NCBI GenBank assembly: GCA_045805505.1 | Contig: JBJMLA010000072.1 | Location: forward strand, 124,001-188,000 | DNA from: BP-464 sp045805505 | Lineage (GTDB): Bacteria; Actinomycetota; Thermoleophilia; Solirubrobacterales; Solirubrobacteraceae | Length of the DNA: 64,000 nt | Reading direction: 5' to 3' | In this document: positions 56,881-64,000 of the stretch, one piece after another | Layout of the letters: each line of letters opens with the position of its first letter | How positions within the stretch are numbered: position 1 is the stretch's first letter | Notes under the pieces: generated by a model | Told to the model about the DNA's origin: nothing | Seen by the model: the letters and a program-made list of their open reading frames with translations, nothing else | Database searches by the model: none | Program-made: the position numbers and the translations under genes

Positions 56881-57143
56881 CAGGTGGTGGCCGGGACCGC
56901 TTCGCCCATGGGGATGGCGAAGATGATGTGGCGGCGGGAGACCGCCATGAAGTCGTGCTCGGTGCCGGGGCCGTCGTGGTCGAGGACCTCGACCGTCACG
57001 TCGGTGAGGGAGACGAAGTCGCGGTCGGGCGAGTTCAGGAGGTCCGAGACGCGACTGCGGTAGCCGTCGCGGGCCAGCGTGATGGTCCCGGCGATGCGGT
57101 GCCGGTTGGTCTCGATGAGGACTCGTTCGTGGCGCTGCTCCAT
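56880..57143 (-). CDS. Small conserved hypothetical protein (DUF6812-like)
   Basis: The 87-residue protein contains ERVLIETNRHRIAGTITLAR, GYRSRVSDLLNSPDRDFVSL and SRRHIIFAIPMGE, a pattern I recall from a widespread small bacterial family annotated as DUF6812. It looks like an OB- or SH3-like beta barrel. Function unknown. ATG 57143 lies 43 bp after the stop of the upstream polymerase gene on the same strand. Confidence 0.8.
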   Translation of the reverse strand: MEQRHERVLIETNRHRIAGTITLARDGYRSRVSDLLNSPDRDFVSLTDVTVEVLDHDGPGTEHDFMAVSRRHIIFAIPMGEAVPATT

Positions 57144-57186
57144 GGCAATGAAAGCGTCGGCACGTCGGGCTTCGTGCTTGAGCGCC

Positions 57187-60100
57187 TCAATCCTGGGTGG
57201 ACGAGAGGAGGAGGTCGACGGCCCGCGCGGCGGCGCGGCCGTCGTCGGCGCCCGTGAAGCGCGCCGCGAACGCGTCATACGCCGTCCCGCCGGGCGCGGG
57301 GGCGCGCAGCGCCTCGATCAGCTCCTCGGTCGTCCGGACGACCGGGCCGGGCAGCTCGGTCAGCGGATCGAGGTAGAAGCCGCGGACCTCGTCGCGGTAG
57401 GTCTCGAGGTCGTAGGCAAACAGGATCATCGGCCGCCCGGTCAGGGCGAAGTCGAACAGCAGCGCGCTGTAGTCGGTGACCAGCACGTCGGCGGCCAGCA
57501 GCAGCTCGGTGGCGTCGGGGTAGCTCGTGACGTCACGGACGAAGCCGTCGGCCGTCGCCGGGACCGGGTCGAGCACGAGGTGGTGCTTGCGGTAGAGCAC
57601 GACGATCTCGTCGCCCAGCGCGGCACGCAGGCGCTCGATGTCGAGGTGGTTGTCGAGCCGGGGGCGCCCGCGGCGGTCGATGACGTGGTCGCGGAACGTC
57701 GGCGCGTAGAGAACGACCCGCTTACCCGCGGGCAGGTCCAGCCGCGCGCGCACCGCGGCGGCCCGCTCCTCGCGACCCTCGGGGGCCAGCACGTCGTTGC
57801 GCGGCGCGCCGAGCTCGTGGACCTCGCCGCCCACCTCCAGGGCGCGGCGCAGGACCTCGCTGGTGTGCGCGTTGGGCGAGAGCACGTGCTGCCAGCTGGC
57901 CACGCCCTCGCTCGAGCCGCCCTCGAAGCGCCGCTGAGTCGGCGCGACCGACGCCACGTCGAGCCCCAGGCGCTTGAGCGGCGTCCCGTGCCAGGTCTGG
58001 ATGACGGTCTGGCCCTCGCGGCGCTCGAAGAACTCGGGCAGGTGGTCGTTGGTGACGATCCAGCGCGCGGTGGCCAGCGCGTCGTAGTGCTCGCGGCTTC
58101 CGGTCCGGACGGGCGTCGCGGTCGCCGCCGGCCGCGCCATCCCGTCGTGGACCGCCCACAGGTGCTCGACCGGCGCGCCGCGGGCCACGAGCTCCTCGTG
58201 GATGCGCCGCGGCGCGTCGGAGTACTGGCGGCCGCCGAAGCTCGCGTAGAGGACGGCGTCGCGAAGCGCGCCCGGGCGCCGGTAGACGGTCTCCAGCAGG
58301 CGGTTGGCGTGAAAGACGCCGAGCTCGTCGTCGCCCAGGTCGCGCTCGACCACCAGCAGCCCCCGATCGCCGCCGGGCATGGCGCCCAGGGCGAACGGCT
58401 TGTGGTCGACCACGGTGCCGAGCGGCAGCCGGCGCAGCAGCGGCCGCGCGATGACGACGGGAACGACCGGCCCGCCACCGGCCGGCCGCGCGCAGAGATG
58501 CCAGGCGCCCGCGCGCAGCGGCACCGCGCCGCCGAGCGTGTCGATCGCCGCGGGCCGCAACTCGCTCGCCCAGCCCCCGCCGGGCTCGTCGACCGCCGCG
58601 AAGACGTGCTCGACGCCGCTCTTGGGCCCGCGGATCACGAGCTCCATCGGCCCCGCGAACGCGCCGCGGCGCCCGCGCAGGGCCAGCGCCCCGTCAGCGG
58701 TCCACTCGGCCTCGGTCGCCACCGGCTCGGGCGCGCGCGCCACCAGCGCGCCGTGGCCGTTGAACGAGCGGTGCAGCCCGATCTCGAGTCCCTGCACCGG
58801 CCACGCGGCCACGGGCGTGTCCTCGGCGACCCACAGCTTCTCCCGGCGCTTGCCCGACAGCAGGTTGAGCTGCCAGCGCACGCCCTGCTCGGCGTTCTCG
58901 TCGTCGGAGTCGCCACCGGACTCGTCCTCCTCGGCCCCGAGCAGGTCAGCCGGCGCGATCCGCGCGGTGAACGCCCCGTCGCGCACCTCGACCGGGTACT
59001 CGAGCGTCGGCAGCCCCTCCTCGCGCAGCAGCTCGAGCTTCGGTGCCGCGCCGTCGTAGCCGTGCAGCTCGCCGGTCAGGACGATCGTCCCGTCCTCGTC
59101 GCGGTGCCCGGTGACCATCGCCCAGCGGCGCAGCAGCTCGACGGTCAGCCGCCGGCCCCAGTCGGGCCCGACGCGCAGCAGCGCGCCGTTGTCGTGGATC
59201 AGGTCGGCCGCGCGGGTCGGTCGCGCGCTCGTGTTCTGGAAGCGCACCGTGCGGCGCGAGATCTTGCCCGTGTGGACGTCGGCGAACAGCTCCCATTCCT
59301 CCGAGCGCCCGAAGCGCAGCCGCTCGAGCTGCGCGGCCGAGACCGTCGCGTGAAAGCCCGCCCATTGCACGTCGACCAGGCGCGACCGCACGGCGGCCGT
59401 CAGCTCCGGGCGCTGCACGGCCTCGGTCTTGATGCGGATGCCCAGCCACGGCACCTTGCGCCGCACGCGCCGCCACCAGCGGTAGCGGCCCATCCGCAGC
59501 GCGACGATGCGGATCTCCTGCGCGTCCTTCTCCGCCGCCCCGATCGCCGTGATGAACGCGGACCCGCGGAGGTGGGCGACGTCGCCCTCCCACGAGACGG
59601 AGTCCAGCTGCGCGGCGAGCGTGAGCTCCTGGCGCAGCTCGTAGGCGCCGCGCGGCACGCCGAGCGCCTCGCACTCCTGGAGGAACGGGTAGTTGCCGTA
59701 GAAGCGCCCGCCGATCTCCACCGGCACCGCGTCGGTGAGCTCCTCGCGCTGGAAGCGCACCATCTCGAGCAGCTCGTCCATCCGCCGGGCGCGCACGAGC
59801 GCCCACTTGACGCGCTCGATCGCGGCCAGCGGCTCAAAGGCCTTGGGCGAGATGGTGTCGAGGAACGCGTTGACGCGCTCGAGGAACAGCGCCTTGTAGT
59901 CGTCGTCGGCGTGGGGGAGGACGTTGACGTAGTAGCGCAGGTCCTCGGCGACGACGCTGGCGTCGTACCAGCGCTTCGCGCGCCGCTTGTGCTTGGCCAG
60001 GAACTGCGAGACGTGGGAGACCGCGGCGAGGCGGTCGAGCAGCACCTTGGGCTCCAGGCGCCGCTGCGTGATCGACAGCCCGCCGGTCTCGCGCAGCCGG

Positions 60101-60717
60101 TAGAGGTAGACCGGCTCGGCGATGACGTCGACGGACTTCGCCAGGAAGTGCGCCGGCAGGATGACCGGGATGTCCTCGTGCGTGACGCCCTCGGGGAACG
60201 CGAAGCCGTGCTGGTCCCAGAACGAGCGGCGAAACAGCTTGTTGGGCGCGATGCGGTCGACGAGCAGCCCGCGGAACTTCGTGATGTGCGTCGCCGGCCG
60301 CGACTTGCCGAACGCCTTGGCGACGAACGGCGCCGGCGACGAGCCGCCGCGGTTGAAGCGGTGCACGTTGCCCGTGGCGAAGTCCGAGCCGGTCTTGTCG
60401 AGCGAGCGGACGAGCGTGCGCAGCGCGTGCTTGGGCAGCACGTCGTCGGAGTCCAGGAAGTTCAGGAACTCGCCCGTCGCGTGCCGCGCGCCCGTGTTGC
60501 GCGCGTTGCCCAGCCCGCCGTTGGGCTGGCGCACCAGCGTGAAGCGCTCGTCGCGGGCGGCGTACTCCTCGCAGATCGCGACGCTGCCGTCGGTCGAGCC
60601 GTCGTCGACCATGACGATCTCGAGGTCCTTGAACGACTGCGCGGCCACCGAGTCCAGGCATTCGCGGAGGTACTCCTCGACGTTGTAGACCGGCACGACG
60701 ACGCTGATGCGCGCCAC
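57187..60717 (-). CDS. Bifunctional GT2 glycosyltransferase / CDP-glycerol glycerophosphotransferase (TagF-like)
   Basis: The 1176-residue protein joins three parts. Residues 1-~330 are a GT2 domain (VVVPVYNVEEYL, VDDGSTDGS, FLDSDDVLP). Residues ~340-770 are beta-rich sandwich domains with no clear family. Residues ~790-1176 are a TagF-type glycerophosphotransferase: IQTWHGTPLKRLGLD, SPNAHTSEVL, PRNDVL, YAPTFRD, VTDYSALLFDFALTGRP. It should add a sugar and glycerol- or polyol-phosphate units to a teichoic-acid-like polymer. Asp residues are split by a Glu/Asp-rich loop near 590. GTG 60717 lies 3 bp after the sulfotransferase stop. Confidence 0.9.
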   Translation of the reverse strand: MARISVVVPVYNVEEYLRECLDSVAAQSFKDLEIVMVDDGSTDGSVAICEEYAARDERFTLVRQPNGGLGNARNTGARHATGEFLNFLDSDDVLPKHALRTLVRSLDKTGSDFATGNVHRFNRGGSSPAPFVAKAFGKSRPATHITKFRGLLVDRIAPNKLFRRSFWDQHGFAFPEGVTHEDIPVILPAHFLAKSVDVIAEPVYLYRLRETGGLSITQRRLEPKVLLDRLAAVSHVSQFLAKHKRRAKRWYDASVVAEDLRYYVNVLPHADDDYKALFLERVNAFLDTISPKAFEPLAAIERVKWALVRARRMDELLEMVRFQREELTDAVPVEIGGRFYGNYPFLQECEALGVPRGAYELRQELTLAAQLDSVSWEGDVAHLRGSAFITAIGAAEKDAQEIRIVALRMGRYRWWRRVRRKVPWLGIRIKTEAVQRPELTAAVRSRLVDVQWAGFHATVSAAQLERLRFGRSEEWELFADVHTGKISRRTVRFQNTSARPTRAADLIHDNGALLRVGPDWGRRLTVELLRRWAMVTGHRDEDGTIVLTGELHGYDGAAPKLELLREEGLPTLEYPVEVRDGAFTARIAPADLLGAEEDESGGDSDDENAEQGVRWQLNLLSGKRREKLWVAEDTPVAAWPVQGLEIGLHRSFNGHGALVARAPEPVATEAEWTADGALALRGRRGAFAGPMELVIRGPKSGVEHVFAAVDEPGGGWASELRPAAIDTLGGAVPLRAGAWHLCARPAGGGPVVPVVIARPLLRRLPLGTVVDHKPFALGAMPGGDRGLLVVERDLGDDELGVFHANRLLETVYRRPGALRDAVLYASFGGRQYSDAPRRIHEELVARGAPVEHLWAVHDGMARPAATATPVRTGSREHYDALATARWIVTNDHLPEFFERREGQTVIQTWHGTPLKRLGLDVASVAPTQRRFEGGSSEGVASWQHVLSPNAHTSEVLRRALEVGGEVHELGAPRNDVLAPEGREERAAAVRARLDLPAGKRVVLYAPTFRDHVIDRRGRPRLDNHLDIERLRAALGDEIVVLYRKHHLVLDPVPATADGFVRDVTSYPDATELLLAADVLVTDYSALLFDFALTGRPMILFAYDLETYRDEVRGFYLDPLTELPGPVVRTTEELIEALRAPAPGGTAYDAFAARFTGADDGRAAARAVDLLLSSTQD

Positions 60718-60720
60718 GAC

Positions 60721-61662
60721 TCAGCCCTTCAGCTTGCGCAGCACGCGGGCGCCCAGCGAGGGCGCGGCCTGGCCGCCGGCCGGCTTCTTGCGCGGGCGCA
60801 CCGCGATGACCGACGAGTGGCTGATCGCCTCGGCCTCGCCGTAGAGCGCGTCGTAGCGGTCGCGGAACCCGTCGAGGGCTTCGCGGTGGCCGTCGGCGTC
60901 CTGCAGCGCGGCCCACACCTCCTCGGCCAGGTCGATGACGCGCTGGGGCACGTCGAGGCCCTCCCAGCCCGTGCGATTGCGGAACAGGCTCGGGTCGACG
61001 AACTCGTCGACGTCGGGGTGCGCGGCGGCGTCGAGTGACGCGAGCGGCGCGACGTCCAGCCGCTCGCCCGCGGCCCGCAGCTGTCCCGCCCAGTCGGTCA
61101 GCAGCTCGCCGTAGGGGATGAACGCGCGCCGCTCGCCACGGGTCGCGCGCTCGGATTCGAGCATCACGTTGATCCACGCCGCGGCGCGGCTCGCGTCGGT
61201 CTGCCAGGTCCCATAGGACTTCTTGGCGCTGGTGAGGATCTGCGCGGGGTGGCGCAGCATCGTCACGAAGCTCGTCGACACGCCGACGTTCGCGGCGGCC
61301 TGTGTCCACAGCGGCAGGAACCAGCCCACGCGCGGGTCCTTGACCACGACCACGTCGCTCGCCTGATCGACCTCACCCTTCAGCCAGGCGCGCAGCTCGG
61401 TCTGCACCTCCGGCTCGGCCGACGCGGCCGCGGTCAGCTCCCAGGCCTTGGGCCGGGCATCGAAGACCGTGACGCGTTTGCGGCGCATGATGCGCGTGTG
61501 GAAGTCGACGACCCACTTGGGCTCGCCGAACCCCTTGGGGTTGGTGTCGTCGGCCTGCACCTCGGGCTGCGGGATGTGGAAGCCGAGCTTGCCCATGATC
61601 CCGGCGAACAGCGACGTGCCGCTGCGGCCCACGCCGACGACGAGGATCAGCTGCTTGCTCAC
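60721..61662 (-). CDS. Sulfotransferase-family protein
   Basis: The 313-residue enzyme has the P-loop VVGVGRSGTSLFAGIM (8-23) for the 5'-phosphosulfate and a later LRHPAQILTSAKKSYG for the 3'-phosphate. KDPRVGWFLPLW is shared by many bacterial sulfotransferase-like proteins of polysaccharide clusters. Lying between two TagF/TagB-type genes (4-bp overlap upstream, 3-bp gap downstream), it probably sulfates the polymer or its sugar. GTG 61662 is the start; the frame extends upstream into the neighbour only as overlap. Confidence 0.87.
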   Translation of the reverse strand: MSKQLILVVGVGRSGTSLFAGIMGKLGFHIPQPEVQADDTNPKGFGEPKWVVDFHTRIMRRKRVTVFDARPKAWELTAAASAEPEVQTELRAWLKGEVDQASDVVVVKDPRVGWFLPLWTQAAANVGVSTSFVTMLRHPAQILTSAKKSYGTWQTDASRAAAWINVMLESERATRGERRAFIPYGELLTDWAGQLRAAGERLDVAPLASLDAAAHPDVDEFVDPSLFRNRTGWEGLDVPQRVIDLAEEVWAALQDADGHREALDGFRDRYDALYGEAEAISHSSVIAVRPRKKPAGGQAAPSLGARVLRKLKG

Positions 61663-62807
61663 AGGCCGAACACCGTCCTGACGACCCGCTCGCTCGCGCC
61701 GCCGTCCTCGAGCGCGGTGAACTCCGCGCGAAAGGCGGCACGCGCCGCGGGGTCCGGGTCGCCGGCGCGCAGCGCCTCGGCGACCCTGGCGGCGTCGGTG
61801 ACGACCGGCCCCGGCCGCTGCTCGAGCAGGTCGAAGTACGTCCCGCGCTTGCGGCGGTAGGTGTCCCAGTCGGGCGCGAAGATCACGATGGGCCTGTCGA
61901 GCACGGCGTAGTCGAACATGATCGATGAGTAGTCGGTGACGAGCACGTCGGCCGCCAGGCACAGCTCCTCCACCGAGCCACGGGCCGAGACGTCGAGCAC
62001 ACGGCCGCCGGAGGGGTGGGCGGGCCCGATTCCACCGGACTCAAGGTAGTGCTGCCGCGCCAGGATGACGTGCTCGGGGCCGAGCATCCCGGCCAGGGCG
62101 CCGAGGTCGAGCAGCTCGGAGCCGTCGGTCTCGTACTCGCGGTGTGTCGGGGCGTAGAGGACGGCCACGTCGCCCTCGGCCAGCCCGACCGCCGCGCGCG
62201 CCCGCGCGACGTCCTGGGGCGTCGCCGCGGCCAGCGTGTCGTTGCGCGGATAGCCCGTCTCGAGCGAGCGGAACGCCAGGCCCGGATAGGCCCGCTCCCA
62301 CGCGCCCGTCGAGAACGGGTTGGCGGCGATCGAGTAGTCCCAGCGCGCGCAGCGCTTCATGAACGCGTCGAAGTCGTCGCTCTTCTCGCGGCCCTCGGCC
62401 TCCTGCAGCGACATGCCCATCTTCTTCAGGGGCGTGCCGTGATGGGTCATCACGTGGATCTGGCCGTCGCGCTTGACCACGTTGTTGGGCCAGTTGACGT
62501 TGTTGACGAAGTACCGGGCGCGGGCGATCGTGTCGAAGTACTCGGGGGTCGCCGGATGGACGAGCTCCAGCCCCTCGGGCATCGCGTCCGCCGCGTCGCG
62601 CTTGACCACCCAGACCGCTCGCAGGCCGGGCACGAGCTCGGTCGCCTTGCGCTGTATCGCCGCGGGGTTGCACGCGTAGCCGCGGTTCCAGTAGGCGGCG
62701 AAGACGGCCAGCGACTCGTCGACGGGCTCGCGCCGGCGGGCGGCGTAGTGCTCGGCCAGCGACTGCTTGGTGTCCGTGGTGCGTCGGAGGAAGCTGGGGC
62801 GGCGCAT
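61659..62807 (-). CDS. CDP-glycerol glycerophosphotransferase-family protein (TagB/TagF-like)
   Basis: The 382-residue protein is a stand-alone glycerophosphotransferase domain: ARYFVNNVNWPNNVVK, VMTHHGTPLKKMGMSLQ, YPRNDTL, VLYAPTHREYE, and LVTDYSSIMFDYAVLDRP. Size fits TagB-like primases that add the first glycerol-phosphate to a linkage unit, with the larger TagF-like gene downstream elongating. This division of labour is inferred. ATG 62807 has TAGCTT 12 bp upstream. It shares a 24-bp divergent gap with the GDPD gene. Confidence 0.9.
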   Translation of the reverse strand: MRRPSFLRRTTDTKQSLAEHYAARRREPVDESLAVFAAYWNRGYACNPAAIQRKATELVPGLRAVWVVKRDAADAMPEGLELVHPATPEYFDTIARARYFVNNVNWPNNVVKRDGQIHVMTHHGTPLKKMGMSLQEAEGREKSDDFDAFMKRCARWDYSIAANPFSTGAWERAYPGLAFRSLETGYPRNDTLAAATPQDVARARAAVGLAEGDVAVLYAPTHREYETDGSELLDLGALAGMLGPEHVILARQHYLESGGIGPAHPSGGRVLDVSARGSVEELCLAADVLVTDYSSIMFDYAVLDRPIVIFAPDWDTYRRKRGTYFDLLEQRPGPVVTDAARVAEALRAGDPDPAARAAFRAEFTALEDGGASERVVRTVFGL

Positions 62808-62819
62808 CAGTGGCGTGGC

Positions 62820-62825
62820 AAGCTA
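62820..62825 (-). promoter_or_regulatory. -10 box TAGCTT for the TagB/sulfotransferase/TagF operon
   Basis: TAGCTT on the minus strand, 12 bp before ATG 62807, within the 24-bp gap between divergent start codons. Any promoter of the plus-strand GDPD gene must overlap it. Confidence 0.45.
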
Positions 62826-62831
62826 CCGCGC

Positions 62832-63563
62832 ATGGGTCTCTTCGAACGCACGCCGGCGCTCTGCGGCCACCGCGGCAGCGGCCGCGGCGTCGTGCAGGGC
62901 TACGAGGAGAACACGCTCGCCTCCTGCGAGGCCGCGGTGCGCTGGGGCCTGCGCTGGCTGGAGATCGACTGCCGCGTGACGGCCGACGACGTCCTGGTCG
63001 CGCGCCACGACCCGCGCCTGGAGGACGGCCGCTTCGTCGTCGACGTCCCGGCCGCCGAGACCGGCCTGCTGCGCATCGACGAGCTCTTCGAGGCGCTGCC
63101 GCGCGAGATCGGCATAGACCTCGAGGTCAAGACGTCGCTGGAGGACGCGCTGCGCCCGCGCGAGCAGACCACCGCCGCCGCCGCGGCCGACATCGCGGCG
63201 CGCGAGCGCGACGCCGGCCGGCCGCTGGTCCTGACGAGCTTCGACGCCTCGGTGCTGACCATCGCCAAGGAGCGTCATCCGGGGCTGCCGACCGGGCTGC
63301 TGACGTGGACGCGCTTCCCGCTGCGCAAGTCGATCCCCGCCGCGGTGCACCTCGGCTGCCAGGTCGTCGCGCCGCAGTTCGCGTCGTTCCCGCTGCCCGG
63401 CACGCCCGCCGCGAAGATGGAGCGCGAGCTCTCGCACGTCATCGACGTCGCGCACCGCGCCGGCCTCGAGGTCGTCGCCTGGTGCCCCAAGCCGCCCGAG
63501 GAGGCGCTGCTGGCCGAGGCGGGAGCCGACTGCATCATCGTCGACGACGTGCTGCTCCGCTAG
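62832..63563 (+). CDS. Glycerophosphodiester phosphodiesterase
   Basis: The 243-residue GDPD enzyme cleaves glycerophosphodiesters to glycerol phosphate and an alcohol. Active-site residues are visible: H13/R14 (CGHRGSG), ENT at 26-28, E44 and D46 (LEIDCRV), and H59 (ARHDPRLEDG). E118-like DLEVKTS follows. No signal peptide is seen, so it acts in the cytoplasm. Its divergent start beside the teichoic-type polymerases suggests turnover of glycerophosphate polymers or lipids. Confidence 0.9.
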   Translation: MGLFERTPALCGHRGSGRGVVQGYEENTLASCEAAVRWGLRWLEIDCRVTADDVLVARHDPRLEDGRFVVDVPAAETGLLRIDELFEALPREIGIDLEVKTSLEDALRPREQTTAAAAADIAARERDAGRPLVLTSFDASVLTIAKERHPGLPTGLLTWTRFPLRKSIPAAVHLGCQVVAPQFASFPLPGTPAAKMERELSHVIDVAHRAGLEVVAWCPKPPEEALLAEAGADCIIVDDVLLR

Positions 63564-63566
63564 CGT
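63561..63566 (+). promoter_or_regulatory. -10 box TAGCGT formed by the upstream gene's TAG stop
   Basis: The TAG stop of the GDPD gene (63561-63563) is the first half of TAGCGT. A 6-bp spacer (CGCACC) leads to ATG 63573, so the small secreted protein is probably leaderless. Confidence 0.6.
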
Positions 63567-63572
63567 CGCACC

Positions 63573-63998
63573 ATGCGCAAGCTCCTCGTCGCCGTGCTCG
63601 TCCTGGCCTTCGCCGCGCCCGCCGCCGCCAAGCTCGGGCCCAACCCCTCGAACAAGCGCCTGGCGTCCGAGTTCCTGCGGCTGCTGCACGACAAGGACAC
63701 CAAGGGCCTCGAGGCGTTCCTCTCGCCCGCGTTCCTGCTCCAGCGGCCCGACGGGACGTGGCTGACCAAGGAGCAGTACCTCGCCGCGCCGGCCGTGATC
63801 GAGAGCTACACCGTCACGGACGTGCACGGCACGCGCACCGGCGACGTGCGGGTCATCCGCTACACCGTGCAGACCATGCAGACGATCGACGGCCAGCTCT
63901 TCTCGGCCGATCCGGTCCCGCGGCTGTCGACGTACGTCCGCCACAAGAAGACCTGGCAGATCGTCGCCCACGCGAACTTCAACGCGCCCGCAACGTGA
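63573..63998 (+). CDS. Secreted NTF2/SnoaL-like (DUF4440-type) protein
   Basis: The 141-residue protein has a signal peptide (about 1-19, ending APAAA). The mature domain (about 30-138) fits a cone-shaped NTF2-like fold: ASEFLRLLHDKDTKGLEAFL at the start, TVTDVHGTRTGDVRVIRYTV in the middle and TWQIVAHANFN at the end. Such domains bind small ligands or act as subunits; no catalytic residues are assigned. The gene is complete, ending two bases before the window edge. Confidence 0.85.
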   Translation: MRKLLVAVLVLAFAAPAAAKLGPNPSNKRLASEFLRLLHDKDTKGLEAFLSPAFLLQRPDGTWLTKEQYLAAPAVIESYTVTDVHGTRTGDVRVIRYTVQTMQTIDGQLFSADPVPRLSTYVRHKKTWQIVAHANFNAPAT

Positions 63999-64000
63999 TC

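Noticed and set aside
57079..61038. A 1319-codon open frame on the plus strand
   Set aside because: Antisense shadow of the TagF-like gene and the sulfotransferase; no domain, no promoter, atypical composition.
1..64000. Insertion sequences, integrases, phage genes, toxin-antitoxin or known anti-phage systems
   Set aside because: No transposase, recombinase, restriction, Cas, or toxin-antitoxin motifs were recognised in any supported gene of the window.

Overview
The window is about 73% GC, with almost every third codon position G or C. It has GTG/TTG starts beside ATG, gene-dense strings with 1-4 bp overlaps, and an InhA-type enoyl reductase. This fits a high-GC actinobacterium. The mix of secreted calcium-repeat, PASTA/beta-helix and lamin-tail proteins suggests a Thermoleophilia (Solirubrobacterales-like) lineage; that placement is inference, since no rRNA gene is present.

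Layout. (1) 1-0.85 kb: the end of a sensor kinase and its NarL-type regulator. (2) 0.94-9.5 kb: a ten-gene type II fatty acid operon (fabD, fabH, fabG, ACP, fabF, carboxyltransferase, MaoC dehydratase, InhA-type reductase, acyl-thioester reductase, desaturase), ending at a strong hairpin. (3) 9.6-16 kb: secreted calcium-repeat and tandem beta-helix/PASTA proteins, a cysteine-free DksA-like protein and an ArsR-type regulator. (4) 15.9-18 kb: an MFS exporter with a TetR regulator and a matching operator. (5) 18-26.9 kb: mixed genes, including a GNAT, an EAL phosphodiesterase, two secreted SGNH proteins, an O-antigen-ligase-like protein, a DUF4333 lipoprotein and a sulfotransferase. (6) 28.1-42.7 kb: a surface-polymer locus with glycosyltransferases, two CDP-alcohol phosphotransferases, a cytidylyltransferase, a glycerol-1-phosphate dehydrogenase, a TagGH-type ABC exporter, a further SGNH protein, a GT39-like membrane protein and a ligase. 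(7) 42.6-56.8 kb: decarboxylase, DUF3089 hydrolase, MFS, metalloprotease, STAS protein, M29 peptidase, tRNA-Ser(GGA), Na+/H+ antiporter, a secreted SNase/lamin-tail protein, a second calcium-repeat protein and a GAF/PAS/SpoIIE phosphatase. (8) 56.9-64 kb: a second surface-polymer block with two TagF/TagB-type polymerases, a sulfotransferase and a glycerophosphodiesterase.

How the parts fit. Blocks 6 and 8 look like one pathway: sn-glycerol-1-phosphate (or a related polyol phosphate) is made, activated with CTP, linked by CDP-alcohol phosphotransferases or TagF-like enzymes, glycosylated, possibly sulfated, and exported by the ABC pair. The dehydrogenase is of the archaeal/AraM glycerol-1-phosphate type, so the polymer may have unusual stereochemistry. 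This is the best candidate for an undescribed system here.

Regulation. A TANNNT hexamer lies 6-11 bp before the start codon of about twenty genes on both strands with no Shine-Dalgarno between, indicating pervasive leaderless transcription. In three places the TAG stop of one gene supplies the first half of the -10 box of the next. In two divergent pairs one symmetric sequence provides both -10 boxes. The same logic exposes a probable ATC start (ABC permease), a probable CTG start (MFS) and a nine-codon upstream reading frame.
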